Shown: positions 34,401 to 46,500 of the stretch, one piece after another | How positions within the stretch are numbered: position 1 is the stretch's first letter | Layout: each line of letters starts with the position of its first letter | From: Lachnospiraceae bacterium | Lineage (GTDB): Bacteria; Bacillota; Clostridia; Lachnospirales; Lachnospiraceae | DNA: 64,000 nt | Assembly (NCBI GenBank): GCA_910575555.1 | Contig: CAJTFX010000015.1 | Span: 53,342 to 117,341, forward strand | Direction: 5' to 3' | Program-made: the position numbers and the translations under genes | The notes under the pieces: model-generated | The model's database searches: none | Seen by the model: only the letters and a program-made list of their open reading frames with translations | What the model was told of the DNA's origin: nothing

Positions 34401-35813
34401 TCACCGCTCCGGTTTGGGCTGTTCTTTTTCCTGCGCCTGCTCCGGCGGTTCCAATCCTAAAATCTTATCCACGTTGCGGAGTGCGGTCTGGTAGGTAATC
34501 ATATCCTGCCGCAGCGCCTTGTACTGTTCGTACTGTTCCCGTTTTTCTTCCAGCAGCGCAGCATATTCCGCTGAAAGCTGCGCCACTTTGGGAATGGCCT
34601 TGCCATCCAGAGCGTCAAAGGCTTTCTTCGCGGCTTCATGCTGGGCAATCTCCGCGCCATGCTCCGCGAGAAATTCTTTCTTGTGGCGGGACTTCTTATA
34701 AGCCGCGTAGACTTCCCGCGTTTTGGAATACTGGATGATGTGGGTTTTTAACTTTGCCACGCCTGCCATCCGCGCCTCCAACTGTTTGATTTTTTGTGAA
34801 GCCGCATTGAAACCGTCCTCGGCCTGCGCTGCCCGAAGCGCCAGTTCGTCATAATCGGCCAGTCCGTTTTCCATCAGGAAATTGAGCGTTTTCGCCGCTT
34901 CTTTCAGGTTGAAAATTTTCGCCCAGCGTTCATAGCCTGCGCCTTTTCCGGCGGCAAGTTTCGCCTGGATGTCAATCAGGAGATTGACCTTTCTGCCGGT
35001 TCGCTTCGGCGCTGTTTTTCCTGCCGACAAACGCCTGTTCTGGCTGGCAATTCTGGCGCGCAGGGCGGTCTTGGTATAATTGTCGCCCAGCCGGTTCACC
35101 CTTGCAGGGCGTTCCCATCCGGGCAGACGGAAGCCGGGATTTTTGCCGTCCACAACCTCATATCCCTCAGCCCGCATCTTTGCCAGAAACTCCTCATAAT
35201 GATTGCACTCCGGCAGCACCTTGTCAATGGTCTGCTGTAACTGCTTCTTGTGGCTGATGCCATACTGCGCCGCCGCCATTTCCTTTTGGGACTTGGCTTT
35301 TTTCTTCGGGTTCTCAATCACCGAAAGGCCGTGGGCGCGGCACAGTTCATCGTTCATGCGCCGCAGGATAAAAGCGGAGTTTTTCACGTTCTGGAATTTT
35401 GCGTCACAGTTTAGGTTGGTGCTGTTAAATTCAATGTGGGTATGGATGTGGCGCTTATCCGTGTGGGTGGCCACCACAAACTGATGCTGCCCGCCGGTAA
35501 ATTTCATCGCCAGCTCGCAGCCGATTTTGTGCGCCTCCTCCGGGCTGATTTCATCGGGCTTGAATGACTGGATAATGCGGTACATAATAATGTCGTGCTT
35601 TTCTGACTGGCTGCGCCCGGTAAGCTGGGCGTACAGTTTTTTGCTGATTTCAAATTCTTCGGCGGCAGTTTCCGGGCTGCACATATAGGAGGAAACCAGT
35701 TCGCCGCCGTCTGTCTTTTCTTCTTTCTGGTCATAGTCGTGGCGTTCTGCCATTGACTGCTGACGGGTGCGGTTTTTCATAATCTTTCGTGGTAAAATGT
35801 TGGAAATAGCCAA
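34401..35813 (-). CDS. relaxase/mobilization nuclease
   Basis: The 470-residue relaxase nicks the transfer origin and leads the strand into the recipient. Its N-terminal domain holds the metal-binding triad in RHIHTHIEFNS (His at about 122, 124 and 126) and the family segment GGELVSSYMCSPETAAEEF; the catalytic Tyr is likely in the first 50 residues. The C-terminal half is coiled-coil-rich. I set the start at TTG 35813, five bases behind GGAGG; the ATG at 35843 has no site. MobC and the primase lie upstream on the same strand, as in Tn1549-like elements. Confidence 0.92.
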   Translation of the reverse strand: MAISNILPRKIMKNRTRQQSMAERHDYDQKEEKTDGGELVSSYMCSPETAAEEFEISKKLYAQLTGRSQSEKHDIIMYRIIQSFKPDEISPEEAHKIGCELAMKFTGGQHQFVVATHTDKRHIHTHIEFNSTNLNCDAKFQNVKNSAFILRRMNDELCRAHGLSVIENPKKKAKSQKEMAAAQYGISHKKQLQQTIDKVLPECNHYEEFLAKMRAEGYEVVDGKNPGFRLPGWERPARVNRLGDNYTKTALRARIASQNRRLSAGKTAPKRTGRKVNLLIDIQAKLAAGKGAGYERWAKIFNLKEAAKTLNFLMENGLADYDELALRAAQAEDGFNAASQKIKQLEARMAGVAKLKTHIIQYSKTREVYAAYKKSRHKKEFLAEHGAEIAQHEAAKKAFDALDGKAIPKVAQLSAEYAALLEEKREQYEQYKALRQDMITYQTALRNVDKILGLEPPEQAQEKEQPKPER

Positions 35814-35832
35814 AGGTTCCTCCTTTCTAAAA

Positions 35833-35870
35833 AGGCTATCCATAGCCTAAATAGTAGCATGGGTAGCCTA
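35833..35870. promoter_or_regulatory. TAGCCT half-site cluster between relaxase and XRE genes
   Basis: AGGCTAT and ATAGCCT (35833-35848, spaced by CC) form an inverted repeat, with a third TAGCCTA at 35864-35870. It is in the divergent gap and probably is bound by the XRE protein encoded to its right. Confidence 0.5.
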
Positions 35871-35923
35871 CTTTTGCAAGCCATATTTTGTATGCTTGAT
35901 AAAAAAGGGGGCAGGATACAGCT

Positions 35924-36166
35924 ATGGATACGATTTCAGCGATTAAGACCCGGATACTCCGTTTATGTGCGGAGCGCAGCATTACCATCAACAAACTGGC
36001 TACGATGTCGGCGTTGCCGCCATCCTCCGTCAAAAACATCTTGTATGGCAAGAGTACCGACCCTAAAATTTCAACCATCAAGAAAATATGTGACGGTTTG
36101 GATATGACGTTGATAGATTTTTTCGATGCGCCTGAATTTGAAAATTTAGAGCCGGAAATTAAATAG
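35924..36166 (+). CDS. XRE-type regulator (80 residues) opposite the relaxase gene
   Basis: A single helix-turn-helix domain: TRILRLCAERSITINKLATM, SALPPSSVKNILYGKS and STIKKICDGLDMTLIDFFD. It resembles the small XRE repressors of conjugative elements. It is the only plus-strand gene in this part of the transfer region and is transcribed divergently from the relaxase, so a role in repressing relaxase expression is likely. It ends two bases before the end of the primase gene, which converges on it. Confidence 0.82.
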   Translation: MDTISAIKTRILRLCAERSITINKLATMSALPPSSVKNILYGKSTDPKISTIKKICDGLDMTLIDFFDAPEFENLEPEIK

Positions 36167-36168
36167 CA

Positions 36169-37122
36169 TTACCGCGCCCCGTCCCGCTGCCGCTGTGCCG
36201 TCCGTGCCGCTTTCACGTGGATGCAGAGAAACTCGTTGTAGTCTTTGCCCAGCTTCGGCGGGTTGGGGTAAACCAGCTTCACCCGCCCGGAAAGTTCCGC
36301 GTTGTTCTGGATTTCCTGCGTGAGCCGTTCGATACCTTTCAAGCCGGCCTTGTCGTTGTCCAGGCACAAGCTGATCTGTGTAACATGGGGGTGGTCGTGA
36401 AGAAACTGCATCAGGGCGCGGGAGCCGGTTCCGCCCAGGGATAAGTAGTGGCTGTCCCGTGGTTCGCCGCCGAACAGCTTCACCAGTGTGGCGAGGGAGA
36501 GCGCGTCAATGGGGCTTTCCGCCACCGCCAGCCGGGGACAGTCCGGGCGGCTGGCAGGCAGACAAAAGCTGTATCGTTTATCGCTTCCCTCCACATCCAT
36601 GCGGAAGCCGTCCCGCGTTCCCCGCAGGCTGGCAGCGCGGGCGTTCCCCTGCATATCACGCCCCACAAAGACGCAGTTCTGATACCGGCGGCTTTCGTAT
36701 AAAATCCCGGCTTCCATGCACACGCCCAGCAGTTCCGGGTCAATGCCGCGATCCTGCAAATAGCCCACCACGGCGGAAGCGCACCGGCTGGCTTCGGGCA
36801 GCTTAAACGGCTTTTGCGGCTTCGTGGGTTTTGTGAACGTCTGCTTTACGGGCGGCGGCGCAGAATAGCCGCACAGGGTTTCCACCGCGCCCACAAAGTC
36901 CATGCCGCGCACCTTAATCAGATAGTCAAGCGCCGTGCGCCCGCCGATGCCCCGGCTGTTCCAGCACCATTTCCCGTTGGAGATTTTTAAGCTGTCATGG
37001 GTTCTGGTGCAGTATTCGCGGGGGCCGCTTTTTTTCAGTTCCTGCGGCTCATAAGCCTGCAAATAAGAGAGCAAGTCCCATTCCTTTGCTTTTGCAATCT
37101 GTTCTTTGGTTACGCCTGCCAA
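36169..37122 (-). CDS. TOPRIM/DUF3991 primase-like protein
   Basis: The 317-residue product begins at TTG 37122, seven bases after GGAGG; the ATG at 37161 lacks a site. An N-terminal DUF3991-like segment (WCWNSRGIGGRTALDYLIKV, VETLCGYS) precedes a TOPRIM domain: VAESPIDALSLATL with the catalytic Glu, and SLCLDNDKAGLKG with the D-x-D pair. No zinc-finger is present. Such proteins are encoded next to relaxases and may prime the strand in the recipient or resolve the relaxase complex; enzymatic activity is inferred. A terminator hairpin separates it from mobC. Confidence 0.86.
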   Translation of the reverse strand: MAGVTKEQIAKAKEWDLLSYLQAYEPQELKKSGPREYCTRTHDSLKISNGKWCWNSRGIGGRTALDYLIKVRGMDFVGAVETLCGYSAPPPVKQTFTKPTKPQKPFKLPEASRCASAVVGYLQDRGIDPELLGVCMEAGILYESRRYQNCVFVGRDMQGNARAASLRGTRDGFRMDVEGSDKRYSFCLPASRPDCPRLAVAESPIDALSLATLVKLFGGEPRDSHYLSLGGTGSRALMQFLHDHPHVTQISLCLDNDKAGLKGIERLTQEIQNNAELSGRVKLVYPNPPKLGKDYNEFLCIHVKAARTAQRQRDGAR

Positions 37123-37148
37123 GTAATCACCTCCAGATATAAAAATAA

Positions 37149-37182
37149 GCGGCGGGAGCAAAAGAAAAATCGCTCCCGCCGC
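37149..37182 (-). terminator. perfect 11-base terminator between mobC and primase genes
   Basis: GCGGCGGGAGC (37149-37159) and GCTCCCGCCGC (37172-37182) pair perfectly; on the minus strand TTATTTTTAT follows. Downstream expression must come from read-through or another promoter. Confidence 0.75.
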
Positions 37183-37188
37183 AGTTGT

Positions 37189-37527
37189 TTACAGTGCTTC
37201 AAATTTCTTCAGCAGGTCGTTCACGCCCTGCCAGATTTCAGCGTAGCCCTGCCGCAAGTCCTCCACATCCTGCGCGTACAGATTGCGGGTGCTGTTACAG
37301 CGGCGGGCGATCTGGTTGACGTTGCTGGAAACGGAGCGCAGCAGCTTTACCAGTTCCAGCACCGCGCCCATGTCAAGCTGCACAATGTAGCCGTCCACCG
37401 CCATCTTGCGTAGGTAAGCCCGCAGGTTGGAGGTTCCCAGAAGTTCCATTTTGCGGTCAATCGCCGCCTTTTCTTCCGGGGAAACTTTGGTGAACAGTCC
37501 CACCGTGCGCCCCTCCTTTGCCCTCAC
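37189..37527 (-). CDS. MobC-like relaxosome protein
   Basis: This 112-residue protein shows the MobC pattern: an N-terminal ribbon-helix-helix-like region ([20 protein letters not shown]), [16 protein letters not shown], and the family signature [20 protein letters not shown]. It binds near the transfer origin and helps the relaxase open the strands. Its ATG overlaps the stop of the giant helicase gene (ATGA), which places it in the same message. The overlap means no transfer origin fits directly upstream of mobC. Confidence 0.88.
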   Translation of the reverse strand: MRAKEGRTVGLFTKVSPEEKAAIDRKMELLGTSNLRAYLRKMAVDGYIVQLDMGAVLELVKLLRSVSSNVNQIARRCNSTRNLYAQDVEDLRQGYAEIWQGVNDLLKKFEAL

Positions 37528-40500
37528 AGCACCGCCTCCTTTCGCGGGGTGCGCTCCATGCCGGACTGTACCGGCGCGGGCGGTTCATAGTTACGGATTG
37601 CCTGACGGATAGAGGGTTTATAGCCAGCCGCAGCAGCGGGCATCGGCACAACCGGCGCGGGTTCTCCGCCGTCCTCTAAATCAGGGCTTTCTTCATCATC
37701 CTGCTCCTGCCCGTCCTCCTTTTTGTCCGGCCTGGACAGTTCCCGGTTAAGCTGGTTTAAGCGGGCGGATTTTTCCCGCAGTTCTTCTTCTTTTGGGAAT
37801 GGCCGGTCGGCTTCTTCTTTGGCATTTTCCAGTTCGCTTTCCAGTGTGGTAAGCCGCGCTTTTTGCGCGTCCAGCCGTTCCGCCAGACTTTCCAGCGCAT
37901 TGTTAATGCGGGTGACATTGCCCACCGCATCATCAGAGAGTTCGGCGGAATAGGTCAGGTTCTGCTTCATGGTGACGCGGAATTTGCTGCCGTCACACCT
38001 GAGCTGCATGGGGAAGCCACGAAACTCGCCTAAATCCACGATTTTTTCCGGGTCGTCCATCAGCATACACGCTTTAATCACCGCTTCGCCCGCTGCCTTG
38101 CGCTCCGTGTAGGTCTGCCCCATGACGGTCATGGAAAAGGCATCGTCCTTGACCGGGTGGGCCTGCACCGTTGGCAAATCCGCCGTCAGCGCTTCGATTA
38201 ACAGCTTTGTTTCCGCGATTTTCTGCGGGTAGTATTTCAGCGCCTTGTCCTGCATTTCGTACTGCTGGGAGGTGTGGTTGGCTTTGAGCATTTTCAGCTT
38301 GGAAACCTGCACATCCAAATCCATTTTTTCGCGGATACGGTCGTCGCCGGTGGCAAGGGCTTTGACCTCTGCGTAGGAAAGGGCGGTGGCGTCCACATCC
38401 TCGGCGGAGCGGGCGGGGCTTTTGGAGGTCATGATCTGGCCGATAAATTTCTGCTTGTTTTCCACCAGCCCCCAGTTGTAAGCGTCGAATGTCCCTTTGG
38501 TGACATACTTGAACATTTTCACCGACGCATTCATGTTTCCCTGGCGCAGAGAACGGCCCGCCCGCTGCTCTAAATCGGCGGGCCTCCAGGGGCAGTCCAG
38601 GTCATGGGACGCGACAATGCGGTTCTGCACATTCGTGCCTGCGCCCATTTTTGCCGTGGAGCCGATTAAAACACGCACCTGCCCACGCCGCACCTTGGCG
38701 AACAGTTCCGCCTTTTGGGTTTCCGTGTTGGCGTCATGGATAAAAGCGATTTCCGCTTCGGGGATGCCCTTGGCAATCAGCTTTTCCTTGATGTCGTCAT
38801 AGACGTTGAATGAGCCGTCGCCTTTGGGTGTGCTGAGGTCGCAAAACACTAACTGTGTCCCTGAAATCTCCGTGCTGGCCTGCCATTCCTGCACGATGTT
38901 TTTCACGCAGGCATTGACCTTGCTGTCCGGGTCGTCGGGTAAAAGCGGGTTTTGCAGCCGCTGATCCAGTGCCAGCTTGCGCCCGTCCGAAGTGATGCGC
39001 AACATATTGTCGATATGGGGGTCAACCTGGCCTCCGCGCACACTTTCCGCACGCTCGCCAAGTTCCTCCACCATTTCTTTCTGGAATCCGCTGGGTTCGG
39101 TGGTAACGGTGATATATTCTGCTTTTGGCACGGGGAGGTTCAGCATATCGGCGGTCTGGATGTCGGCGGCTTCTTTCCAGATAGAAATCAGTTCCGGCAG
39201 GTTGTAAAACTTGGCAAACCTTGTCTTGGAGCGGAAGCCGCTGCCCTCCGGCTTTAATTCCATCGCCGTGACCTTTTCGCCAAAGTCCGCCGCCCATGCG
39301 TCAAAGTGGCGGTGTCCGTTCTGCTCCAACGTGTCAAACTGGAGGTAGCGCATCATGGTATATAATTCTACCATTGAATTGCTGACCGGGGTTCCGGTGG
39401 CGAACACGATGCCGCGCCCGCCGGTGATTTCGTCCATGTAGCGGCATTTGGCAAACATATCGCTGGATTTCTGCGCGTCTGTCTGTGCAATCCCCGCCAC
39501 GTTCCGCATTTTTGTGTGTAAAAAGAGGTTCTTAAACCCGTGGGCTTCGTCCACAAACAGACGGTCAACGCCCAATTCCTCAAAGGTCACAACGCTGTCT
39601 TTCTTCTTGCCGTCCGCCAGCTTTTGCAGCTTGGCTTCCAGGTTTTTCTTGGTTTTCTCCATCTGCTTGATGGTGTAGCGCTCGCCGTCCTCGGCTTTTG
39701 CTTCGGCAATGGCGGTGACGATTTCATCAATCTGCCCCTCAATGACGGCTTTCTGCCGTTCCGGGGAGAGGGGGATTTTCTCAAACTGTGAGTGTCCGAT
39801 AATCACCGCGTCATAGTCGCCGGTGGCGATACGGGCACAGAATTTCTTGCGGCGGGCAGGCTCAAAGTCCCGTTTGGTGGCAACCAGCACCTTTGCGCCG
39901 GGGTAAAGGCGCAAAAAATCGCCGCCCCATTGTTCCGTTAAGTGGTTGGGGACGACGAATAAGGATTTCTGGTTCAGGCCCAGCCGCTTGCCCTCCATTG
40001 CGGCGGCAATCATTTCAAAGGTCTTGCCCGCGCCGACACAGTGGGCGAGCAGTGAATTTTTTCCGTAGAGCATCCGCGCCACGGCGTTTTCCTGATGGGT
40101 ACGCAGGGCAATTTCCGGGTTCATGCCCGCAAAACGGATATGGGAACCGTCATATTCGCGGGGACGGATGCAGTTGAATTTTTCGTTGTAACGCCTGCAA
40201 AGGGTTTCCCGGCGCTCCGGGTCTTTGAAAATCCAGTCCTTGAACGCTTCGCACATGGCTTCCTGCTTCTGCTGAGCGATGGCGGTCTGTTTTTCGTTGA
40301 GGACGCGCACCTCCTTTCCGTCCTCCATCTTTGTATCGAAGATCCGCACATCCCGCTGGTTTAAGGTCTGTTCAAAGATTTCATAAGCGTTGATGCGCTT
40401 TGTGCCGTAGGTGGCGTAGACGCGCACGTTATCCCGGTTGTCCGCGCTTTTGCCCTGCACGTTCCATTCGCCGGTGACGGGGGCATATTGCAGCTTGATT

Positions 40501-43500
40501 TTCCGCTCCTGCAAGTATGCAGGCGTGTGGAGCAGTTCAAACATAAACTGCTGGTAATACCTGGGGTCTATCCAGGACGCGCCGATCCGGACGCTGATTT
40601 CAGAAGCGGTCAGGTCTTTGGGCTGCACCTGTTCCAGTTTTTCGGCGTTGACGGCAAACTGCGGGTTTTCCTTGGCGGCGGCGCGGGCAATCGCTAACTT
40701 GGCCCGGACGTTGCCGGAAAGGTATTCGTCCGCCGTCTGCCAGCCCTGGTGCCAGTGTGTGCCGCCGTCCTCCAGGTCAAAGGGGCCGGTGGAGGGGTCT
40801 TTGAAGATGATGCCTTTTAAGTCCTCCACAATCTGCGGGATTTTTTCAGAGCCGCCCATCAGGGACGCCATGTAGCCCAAATCCACGCAGGCTTTCTCCC
40901 CGATAGATACCGCCAGCGCCTCCACAGCCGTGTCCACGCTGGTAACGGCGCGGTGGGTCTGGATGGTGCGCCGGGTGAACATATCCGCCTTGCGTTCCAG
41001 TTTCCCCTCCTCGTTGATGATTTCCAGGGAGCAGAGCAGCGGGTAGGAGGAATCCTGTTCAAAGGCCAGCTTGTTGCCGGTGCTGTTAAGAAGCCCGTAT
41101 TTTGCGCTGAACGCATCATAGAGCCGGTTTAATTTTGCCTGCTCGGACTGGATTTCGGTATCGTCCGCGCCGGCAAGCTGCAAGTCAATCAGGCGGCGGG
41201 CGCTGTCCCGGATGCCGATCATGCCCTTGACGCGCTCCGTGGGGGTTTTGCCAAGGACGGCCTGGGTCATGCGGGAGTTTTCCCGGAAGTACAGCTTATC
41301 ATTGGATAGGGTGTAACTGAAATTGCGTACAGATGGGTCGGCGGGGATGCTTTCCAGTTCTTCCCCGTCCTGTCCGGCATCCACTTCCAGCAGTTCCCGG
41401 TCAGGCGGTGCGATATGCCGGATAGCGTCTGCAAGCTGCTTGGAAAGGTCTGCGCCGGGGATGGGCTGGCAGGAGGTTTCGGTTTCATTGCCGTACATAC
41501 TGCGCCCCATTGTCATTGTCCCCAGCACCATTTCCGGGTGTTCCAAATAGTAGCGGTTCAGGGGGATGCCGTCCTCCGTCTGCCCGGCCTCCACCCATTC
41601 CGGGAGTTTTTCCGGGATGCGGTCGCGCTTTTGGAAAAAGAGGATGTCCGTGGTGACTTCGGTTCCGGCGTTGGCTTTGAACGCATTGCTGGGCAGTCGG
41701 ACTGCGCCTAATAAATCGGCTTTTTGCGCCAGCGCTTCCCGCACTTTGCTGTTTTTCTTGTCCATCGTGCCTTTGGTGGTGATAAAGGCCACAATGCCGC
41801 CGGGACGCACCTTGTCCAGCGTTTTGGTGATGAAATAGTCGTGTATCATCAGGTTCTGGCGGTCGTACCGCTTGTCATGTACCTGATAGCTGCCAAAGGG
41901 GACGTTGCCCACCGCCAGGTCAAAGAAATCGTCCGGGTGGTCGGTGCGCTCAAAGCCGTCTACTGTAATATCCGCCTTTTGGTATAGCTGTTTTGCGATG
42001 CGCCCGGTCAGGTCGTCCAGCTCCACGCCATAGAGTTTTGCCGCCGCCAATTTTTCCGGCAGCATCCCGAAAAAGTTTCCGATACCCATAGACGGCTCCA
42101 AAACTGTCCCAGGCGTAAAGTCCATCTGTTCCACCGCGTTGTAGATTGCCTGGATAACGGTGGGGCTGGTATAGTGGGCATTGAGAACCGTGCTTTGTGC
42201 AGACTGGTACTCCGCAGGGGTGAGCAGTTCTTTCAGTTCGGCGTATTCCTTTGCCCACTTGGGGTCGTTTGGCTCAAAGGCGTGGGAAATGCCGCCCCAG
42301 CCCACATAGCGGGACAAAATAGTCTGTTCCTCCGGTGTGGCAAGGCGTTTTTCGGCTTCAATCTGTTTCAGGGTGCGGATGGCTTCCACGTTGTACTGGT
42401 ACTTGGTTTTTTCACCGCCCACGCCTAAATTTTCATCCGTAATCTGGAAGTTGTGGCGCTCTGGTTCAAACCGCAGGGGCTGTAAAATAATCTCGCTGGG
42501 GAATACCCTGCCGCCCACTTCCTCCTGGGCGCGGCGGCGGGCCTGCTTCTGCGCCGGGGTTTCGGTAATCTGCCCGCCGTCAATCTCCATCGGTTCCGGC
42601 ACAGGCTTGGGTTCTGCTGGTGCAGGGGGAACATCCGGGGTAAGGTCAAAGGTCTGCTGTTCCCGTTCCTCCACAAACTGCCGCACAAAGGGGATGCTTT
42701 CGCTGCGGAAAATGGGGAACCAGCCCCGCAGTTCCATATCTTGCAGGCTGACGGTTCCGGCGTTGTAGTCCACGCTGTCAATCTTCATCAGCCGCCCGTC
42801 AATGGTCAGTTCCATGCCGACAGGGATATAATCCGCCGCGCTGCGCTCCTTGATGATTTCATAGGGCGCATCCTTGCCGCGTTCTGCGTCAGGCCGCGCA
42901 AGCACCACGCTTTTTCCGTGTTCCAGCAGCTTTTTCAGGACAGACTGCCAGCCAGCCGCGCCGGTGACGGAAACTGTCCCCAAATCGGGGATTTCGCGGG
43001 TAACGGTTTTTCTTCCCAGGGCAGGCGCGGCTTCTTCTGCGTCCGTGCCGTAAAAGAGGATGGTTTCCCCCACCTGAACGCCTACCAGCTTGTCAGGATG
43101 CGCCGCTTTGAGGTTCAGGTATTCCTCTACATTGGGCGTAAGGTTCGGCTCGTCTGCGGTAGCTGTTTCAGGGGTTTTCTGTGTCTGCCCTGCACCCGCG
43201 CCGGTGGGTTCCGTTCCGTCCTCCGGCGCAGGGAATGGTACGATATTGCTGCCTGCGGTTTCCGGCTCCGAATTGTCCGAAACAGGCGCGTCCTGCGCCT
43301 TTTCCGGCTCTGGTTCCTGCACTTGTTCCGGCTCCACAGTCTGCTCCACATCCTGCACCCGTTCCGGCTCCTTGGGCGGCGTGGAAAATACCGGCGCGTC
43401 CTGGGTCGCTGAAATGGACATTTCGCTGGTGGCAGCGATTTTCTGGATTTCTTCCCGGATTTCCTCCGGCAAGCCTGCGTCATAAAAGGTTACGGTGCGG

Positions 43501-46500
43501 TCGGGGTCGATATGGGCAACCGTCTTATAATCGCCGTGTACTTCTTCCAAACGGTTCCAAACCGTCAGGCCGTTGCCCAGGTGTCCATAGCCCAGGTCAT
43601 ACCGGGCGGCAGGGTTTTCCGGTTCCGTGTTCACGGCAGCTTCGGGTATATCCGGCTCGGCGGCTGCGGCTGTTTCCGGTGCGGCTGGCTCTGCCTGCGG
43701 CTGTTCCATTTCCGGCGTGGATGGTGTGGCGGGGTCAGACAAAAGCCCGAACATATCCAGGGTAAGCTGCTGGCCCTCTTTGTCCTCTTGCGGGGCGGGC
43801 TTTTTCTTGCGGGAGAGGGCTTTTGCCGCCGCTGCAAGACTGCCGGCGGGTTCTTCCGTATGCTTACCGGCGCTTTCCTTTTCTTTCTGTTTTTGCTCCT
43901 GCTTTTTCTGGCGTTCCTCCTGCAAGACAGCTTCGGGCAGAGGGGTGAATAAGGAATATTCGCCCCGCAGATACGCGCCCATATCCCGGAGTGACGGTTC
44001 CATCAGCTTGTAGGCGCGGTCGTCCGGGGATACCATTGCCAGGGCTTTCACCATTTTTTCATAGTGCGCCGCGCATTGTTCTGGGTCGTCTAACAGCGGG
44101 CGGAATACCTTTTTTGCCGCGTCAATATCCCAGTCGCGGGGGATTGTTTTGCTGGCATCGTTGGGGTCGTAGTATTGGAACACATACAGGCTCCTGGCAA
44201 GCCGCATTTTTTCATATTCCGGCAGATATGCCTTTTCCCTGCGGTTCAGATACCGATCCTCTTTGATCAGTCCGGCAATCCGCTTTTGCACCTGCTTCCA
44301 GTTCAGCGTGACCGTATCATAGTTTCCCTCGGAAAAATCATCGGCGCGTGACAGCTTGATTCCTTTGCCGTCGTGCCATTCGTCAAATCCAATGTAGCCA
44401 TGCCCGCCGATGCCGTATTCATTTTTCAGAAAGGCAATGCACTCGGCGGCGTCATGGCCCTGCATGAAGTAGGAGTAGATGCGGAACTTGCCCTCGGAAA
44501 CGCCGGAGCCGCCGGTGAGCTGGCGGGTGATTTCATCCTCGGTGACAAATGCGCCACGGGCAGGGGAAAAACCCTCCACCGCCTGAAAAGCCGTTACCGG
44601 CTTATCCATATCGGTCAGGCGGGTATATAAATCATGGGGCGGTATCTGCTGGCGGAACCGTAACAGTTCCGGGTTCCGCTGATGGGCGCTTGCAAGCTGC
44701 TTTACCTCTTGCGCGATTTTGGCGCGTTCTGACGGGTCTTTTAAGAGTGCGGCAATCTTTTCCGTGCTGTCCGGGAAACCGCCGTACAGCGCGTCAATGG
44801 TGGGCAGTAAGCCCTTTTCCCTTGCTTCGTCGCTGAAATTCTGGCGCAGATACCACAGCTTTTCGGACAGTTCCCGAAACTCGTTGTCCCGCGCCGCGTC
44901 GATGTTGTCCTGGCTGGCAAACTGGCCGTCTTTCAGAAGCTGGCTAATCTGTGCCGCCGCCTGCTTCCATGTGACAAGGGAACCTCCCCCGGCAGAACGT
45001 CCCGGCGCGATGTGGATGCCCCTTTGACTGAACCACAAAGAATACTCATGCCCTGCAATGTTAAGCCCTTTGCCGCCGGTGCGGTATTCCTTTTGCAGAA
45101 AATCGGCGGCAAGTTCTTCCGGCGGGTCTTTCTGGAAAAAGGCCACGATACGCAAAATACTGTTTCGCTCATTGCTGCCGCTGGTGAGGGCGCGCCCGAT
45201 GACGGCATCCGTCACTTTTCCGGCGGCAGCGGCGGGGCGGAGTTCCTGCTCGGTTTTCTGCACATGGGCAATGGTTTCAATCTGCTGTTCCACGGTAGGG
45301 AACAGGGAAAACTGTGTAAATGCCGGCTTTGCAGACGCAGAAACGGCGGGCTGTTCGCCCGCCGCCTGCTGGTTTTCCTGATTTACTTGTAAACGATCTC
45401 GTTCAGTACCATTTCCTCCGCCTGTGCGGTGAAGCTGTTGACCGCCTGCACCCATCCCATCTGGTCGCGGGCTTTCATCGCTTCGTCCACGTGGTTCTGT
45501 TTCTTTAAGTCCGCCACGATCCGGTCTACCTGCTCCTGTGCCTGCTGGTCGATCTCCCGCAGGTGGGCTTCCAGCCGCCCGGTCAGAAGCATCGAGGTGT
45601 ACCGTCCCTTGTGCCGTTCCTGGAGAAAGGTCTGCCGCATCCGTCCGTACTTGCCCAGCGGCATTTCCTCCATCCCGTCCTCCCCGTCCATCATCAGGTC
45701 GGGAATCTGGTAATCGCCCATCTTCTTGTATGCCAGTTCTGCCATTTTCTATGCTCCTTTCTTCGCTTTCATGCTTTAACGTGCTAAATTCTTCCTTGCC
45801 TTTAGTATAACCGATCACCGGCTCTTTTGCAAGGGTTTTTTCCCTGTTTTTTTGACGGTTCTGCGCTTTTTCTTTCTCTGCCTGCCGGATGCCCTTTTTC
45901 ACTTCCAGCAGCATATTCATGGACACTTCGCTGGCGGCGCTGCCTAAGTGGTGGAGGACGGCGGGGGTGGAAAATTCACTGATGCCGTCAAAATCTTCAT
46001 CGTCCAGATAGTCGGCGGCGTTTAGGCCGCAGCGGGTGAGAAGCGTGTACTGGACGCTGGCCGTCAGGAGGTTGCGGAAACGCACTTCCAGGTTAAGGTC
46101 GTCCAGTTCCTCCAAAAGACTGCCCTGGGTGTCGTAGGCAAGGTCGGCCAGAAGTTCGGGGTACACTTCCTCTACCGCGTGTTTTGCCTGTTCCATCAGC
46201 GCCTGCCCGATGTCCTGGCTTTCCGTTTCTCCGTACCGCTTCACAAGCGTATCCAGGACGGCGGCATGGTGTTCGTCTTTCAGTTCCCACAGATAGGGCA
46301 TCCTTGCGCCCCGCACCGGGCGGGTGTCCGCCACATCGAAAACATAGGTCAGGCGCGGGCGGATGCCGTCCTTATTGATGAGCGCAATGCCCTTGGAGCC
46401 GGCCTTGACCCAGCGGCGCATATCCTCATTCCACAGTTCCATGCTGGCGCAGGCGGTGGCGTCCGGGCGCTGGGCGTAGATTAAAAGCTGTTCATCAAAC

